A stretch of 64,000 bases of DNA from Bacteroides fragilis (lineage in GTDB: Bacteria; Bacillota; Clostridia; Lachnospirales; Lachnospiraceae): positions 9,628 to 73,627 of the forward strand of contig JAMPFK010000009.1 of the NCBI GenBank assembly GCA_023664485.1, written 5' to 3'. The position numbers and the translations under genes were made by a program. The notes under the pieces are model-generated. The model searched no databases, was not told the DNA's origin, and was given only the letters and a program-made list of their open reading frames with translations. Numbering within the stretch: the first letter of the stretch is position 1; every line of letters begins with the position of its first letter. Shown here one piece after another: positions 61,588 to 64,000 of the stretch.

Positions 61588-63816
61588 ATGAGTAAGAATG
61601 GGGGATTAAGATGGAAAAGACAATGGCATACGCCCCGGAATTTGACGGGAAAAAAAGGGAAGACTGGTGCAGTGGATATCTGTGAGTGGATTCAAAAGCT
61701 TTATCAGCTATTAGTAAACAGACATAACGGAATATCCTGTCGATATCATAAAATCCATGACGGCACGACAGGAATACGCAAAGTGGTGTCATGGATCTAT
61801 TTGCTATGGCTGAATTTTGCCTATTATATCCTTTTCTGCCATTTCCTCGGACGCAGACCGGAAGCGGAAACGTATGAGAGCAGGAGACTGAACATAAAAA
61901 TGAGTGAATCGGAGGCTTATCGGAAAGCCAATCCCGGACTTTCTGTAGATACTTATGTGGATAAGCTGAAGGATTATGATATGATATCATTTGATGTTTT
62001 TGATACCCTGATTTTTCGTCCGTTTGCTACGCCGGCAGATTTGTTTTTTTTAGTCGGCGAGTCATTTGACAGCATGGATTTTAAAAATATCCGTATATGG
62101 GCGGAATGGGATGCGAGGATCAGGTGCAGGGAACAAAACGGTCATATGGAGGTCGGCCTTGAGGAGATTTGGGAAAATTTAGAAAGAGAAACCGGTCTGT
62201 CTGCGGGCGAGGGAATGCGGGCGGAGGAAAATATCGAGCAAAAACTCTGCTATGCAAATCCGTTTATGTCAGAGGTGTGGAAACGGCTTTTGGCTATGGG
62301 AAAGAAGATGATTGTCGTGTCCGATATGTACCTGCCTGAAAGCTGTATTGTAAAAATCCTGGAAAATGCCGGATATATGGGGATACAGAAGGTTTATGTA
62401 TCGAATGTCTGCCATAAAAGTAAAGCCGGGGGCGGTTTATATCGTGAGGTCATTAAAGACTGGTATAATATCGATATCGAAAATGTCCGGTTCAGGAAGG
62501 GAAACGATCTTTTGGGAAGGAGAGTGAAAGCGTGCGCGAATGCAAATGGTTTTTCAATCGTGCATGTCGGAAACGATCCTCACAGCGATGGAAAGATGGC
62601 AAGGAATTGCGGTATTGACGTCGTGCCATATCCTGATATTCATAAAAACGATCTGCTGTACCGCCCCATGGATATGTCCTGTATCGTTGGCAGCGCCTAT
62701 AGGGCAGTTGTAAGCGGTCATCTTTATAATGGCCTGCATACTTATGGGATGGAGTATGAGTATGGCTTTCTTTACGGAGGGCTGTTTGTTGTAGGATATT
62801 GCAGCTTTATCCATGAATATTATAAGCGGCATGGATTGGACAAACTGTTATTTCTGTCGCGGGACGGGGATATTTTGAAGCAGGTATATGATATCTTTTA
62901 TCCGGAAGATTCCGCGGAATATGTTTACTGGTCAAGAAAAGCGGCCGTAAAGCTTATGGCGGGCGCGGACAAACATGATTATTTCCGGAGAATGATTGAT
63001 CATAAGATGAACCAGAAATATACGATATCACAGATCCTGCACTCGATGGAACTGGACGATCTGGCCGGACAGCTGGCGGGCTGTGAGGAAATAAGACCGG
63101 AGGATGAGCTGACGGACAAAAATGGACATCTGCTCAGAAAATTTCTGGAAACAAAGTGGGATCGGATCATGGAGGTATATGCGTCCCAAATGACGGCGGC
63201 CAAAAAATATTATGCCCAGGTATTGAAAGGATGCGGCCGGGCGGCGGCGGTGGATATCGGATGGGCCGGCAGCGGAGCGGTGTCGCTTGCTCATCTGACG
63301 GAAAAAGTCTGGAGGATTCCCTGTCAGGTGACCGGGATCATTGCCGGGACCAATACGGTACATAATGCAGAGCCGGACGCATCAGAAATCTTTCTGCAGA
63401 AAGGAAAGCTGGCGGCATATCTGTATTCTCAAAGCCATAACAGGGATCTGCTTAAGAAACATGATCCAAATAAAAATTATAATGTTTTCTGGGAATTGCT
63501 TTTATCCTCTGTGACGCCGCAGTTTACAGGCTTTTATGAAGGAAAGACAGGAGAGGAGTCTTCACGGTATCTGGAAGATTTAGATATTACGCTTGCTTTT
63601 GGAGAAGCGGATATGGGGCGGGAAGGTATATGCAGGATTCAGGAAGGGATCCTTGCCTTTGCACATGAATACCAGAGGCATTTTAAGGACTTCCCATACA
63701 TGTTCCGTATCAGCGGCAGAGACTCATATGCGCCAATGCTTGTTGCCGCAAGTTATCATGAACGGTATTTAAAAGAGATAGAAAAGCGTTTCTTTTTTGA
63801 AAAAAACATTATCTGA
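61588..63816 (+). CDS. HAD-superfamily protein of the COG5610 type with polysaccharide-locus module
   Basis: A 742-residue protein. After about 125 residues of basic N-terminus with a hydrophobic stretch (YLLWLNFAYYILFCHFLG) comes a HAD domain: ISFDVFDTLIFRPF (nucleophile Asp), MIVVSDMYLPESC, the Lys of CHKSKAGGGLY and HVGNDPHSDGKMA. Near residue 300 it has an insert (RFRKGNDLLGRRVK) compared with the usual spacing. The second half (from about residue 385) is the same module as the protein at 45816, with LLFLSRDGD and AVDIGWAGSGAVS. HAD proteins of this kind are found in capsule and teichoic-acid loci. The start codon is uncertain; a later start would remove part of the basic N-terminus. Confidence 0.8.
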   Translation: MSKNGGLRWKRQWHTPRNLTGKKGKTGAVDICEWIQKLYQLLVNRHNGISCRYHKIHDGTTGIRKVVSWIYLLWLNFAYYILFCHFLGRRPEAETYESRRLNIKMSESEAYRKANPGLSVDTYVDKLKDYDMISFDVFDTLIFRPFATPADLFFLVGESFDSMDFKNIRIWAEWDARIRCREQNGHMEVGLEEIWENLERETGLSAGEGMRAEENIEQKLCYANPFMSEVWKRLLAMGKKMIVVSDMYLPESCIVKILENAGYMGIQKVYVSNVCHKSKAGGGLYREVIKDWYNIDIENVRFRKGNDLLGRRVKACANANGFSIVHVGNDPHSDGKMARNCGIDVVPYPDIHKNDLLYRPMDMSCIVGSAYRAVVSGHLYNGLHTYGMEYEYGFLYGGLFVVGYCSFIHEYYKRHGLDKLLFLSRDGDILKQVYDIFYPEDSAEYVYWSRKAAVKLMAGADKHDYFRRMIDHKMNQKYTISQILHSMELDDLAGQLAGCEEIRPEDELTDKNGHLLRKFLETKWDRIMEVYASQMTAAKKYYAQVLKGCGRAAAVDIGWAGSGAVSLAHLTEKVWRIPCQVTGIIAGTNTVHNAEPDASEIFLQKGKLAAYLYSQSHNRDLLKKHDPNKNYNVFWELLLSSVTPQFTGFYEGKTGEESSRYLEDLDITLAFGEADMGREGICRIQEGILAFAHEYQRHFKDFPYMFRISGRDSYAPMLVAASYHERYLKEIEKRFFFEKNII

Positions 63817-63841
63817 CCGGGAGAATCGCCAAACTCAGGGA

Positions 63842-64000
63842 TTACAATTGCGGCCATATGCTTTTCGTGATATAATGAGCGTTAGCGAGAAGAATAAGCT
63901 TGCTTATTCGGCGAGCGGCGAATGCCGGTCATGAATCGCAGATTCATGATATAATAACCGCAGAGGGAAATCAAGCGCCGCAGAGCGGCATTTGATTTTC
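63842..64000. repeat. Extragenic repeat with three consecutive hairpins at window end
   Basis: GAATAAGC with GCTTATTC (63892-63909), TCATGAATC with GATTCATGA (63929-63949), and a longer stem from 63967 to the end built of AAATCAA, GCCGC and their complements. Two TGATATAAT strings (near 63869 and 63947) could be -10 boxes. No coding capacity. It may continue beyond the window. Confidence 0.5.

Overview
The window looks like a chromosomal segment of a motile, Gram-positive gut clostridium of the Lachnospiraceae type. Evidence for this is a class B sortase with an SPKTG substrate, an LCP protein, a CsrA-flagellin pair, a ChvE/MmsAB sugar transporter of the clostridial kind, DUF4422 and DUF6020 proteins, GGAGG-type ribosome sites and frequent TTG/GTG starts. 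No rRNA, tRNA or CRISPR array was found. The species cannot be named from sequence alone.

Layout. 1-4.4 kb: monosaccharide ABC transporter (chvE-mmsA-mmsB) with a leaky hairpin after chvE. 4.5-5.9 kb: a helical protein of unknown role and a radical SAM protein. 6.0-14.6 kb: an envelope-signalling block. It holds a secreted FG-GAP-like protein, an OmpR-type regulator, a sensor kinase and a membrane-anchored protein in one operon, then an amidase-deacetylase fusion. Facing these is an exported VIT/vWA protein coupled to an exosortase. Both flanking target genes carry six direct repeats with an exact 11-bp period, so they probably form the regulon of the two-component system.

14.7-18.0 kb: an AT-rich, defence-like module (DUF262, an AAA ATPase of the DUF3696/OLD type, and a third gene broken by a 79-bp palindromic insert). 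18.1-18.95 kb: a FimB-sized tyrosine recombinase lying between two 25-bp sites in inverted orientation, i.e. a probable invertible cassette, directly upstream of csrA-flagellin (19.0-21.2 kb). 21.5-27.9 kb: Fic protein, MATE exporter, DUF4422 glycosyltransferase, a chemoreceptor gene remnant, a UDP-sugar pyrophosphorylase and galE. 28-35.2 kb: an MMPL transporter coupled to a 1525-residue GLUG-repeat surface protein. 35.2-40.3 kb: an Rpn-type nuclease with tetrapeptide repeats, a hemolysin III protein, a small conserved protein, a DUF6020 membrane protein and a small alarmone synthetase. 40.7-43.6 kb: sortase B, LCP protein and an SPKTG surface protein. 43.7-59.4 kb: a surface-polysaccharide operon (glycosyltransferases, ABC-2 exporter, and a cytidylyltransferase / SIS / dehydrogenase / phosphatase / methyltransferase-like / Gfo-Idh set that probably makes an unusual activated sugar or decoration). 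59.4-63.8 kb: two more Rpn-type proteins and a HAD/COG5610-like protein related to one in the polysaccharide operon.

Four copies of a 102-103 bp MITE-like palindromic element lie at 14.7, 21.5, 27.9 and 43.6 kb, each just upstream of a gene. They create false upstream starts for three of those genes. Starts were therefore re-chosen from ribosome binding sites where possible.
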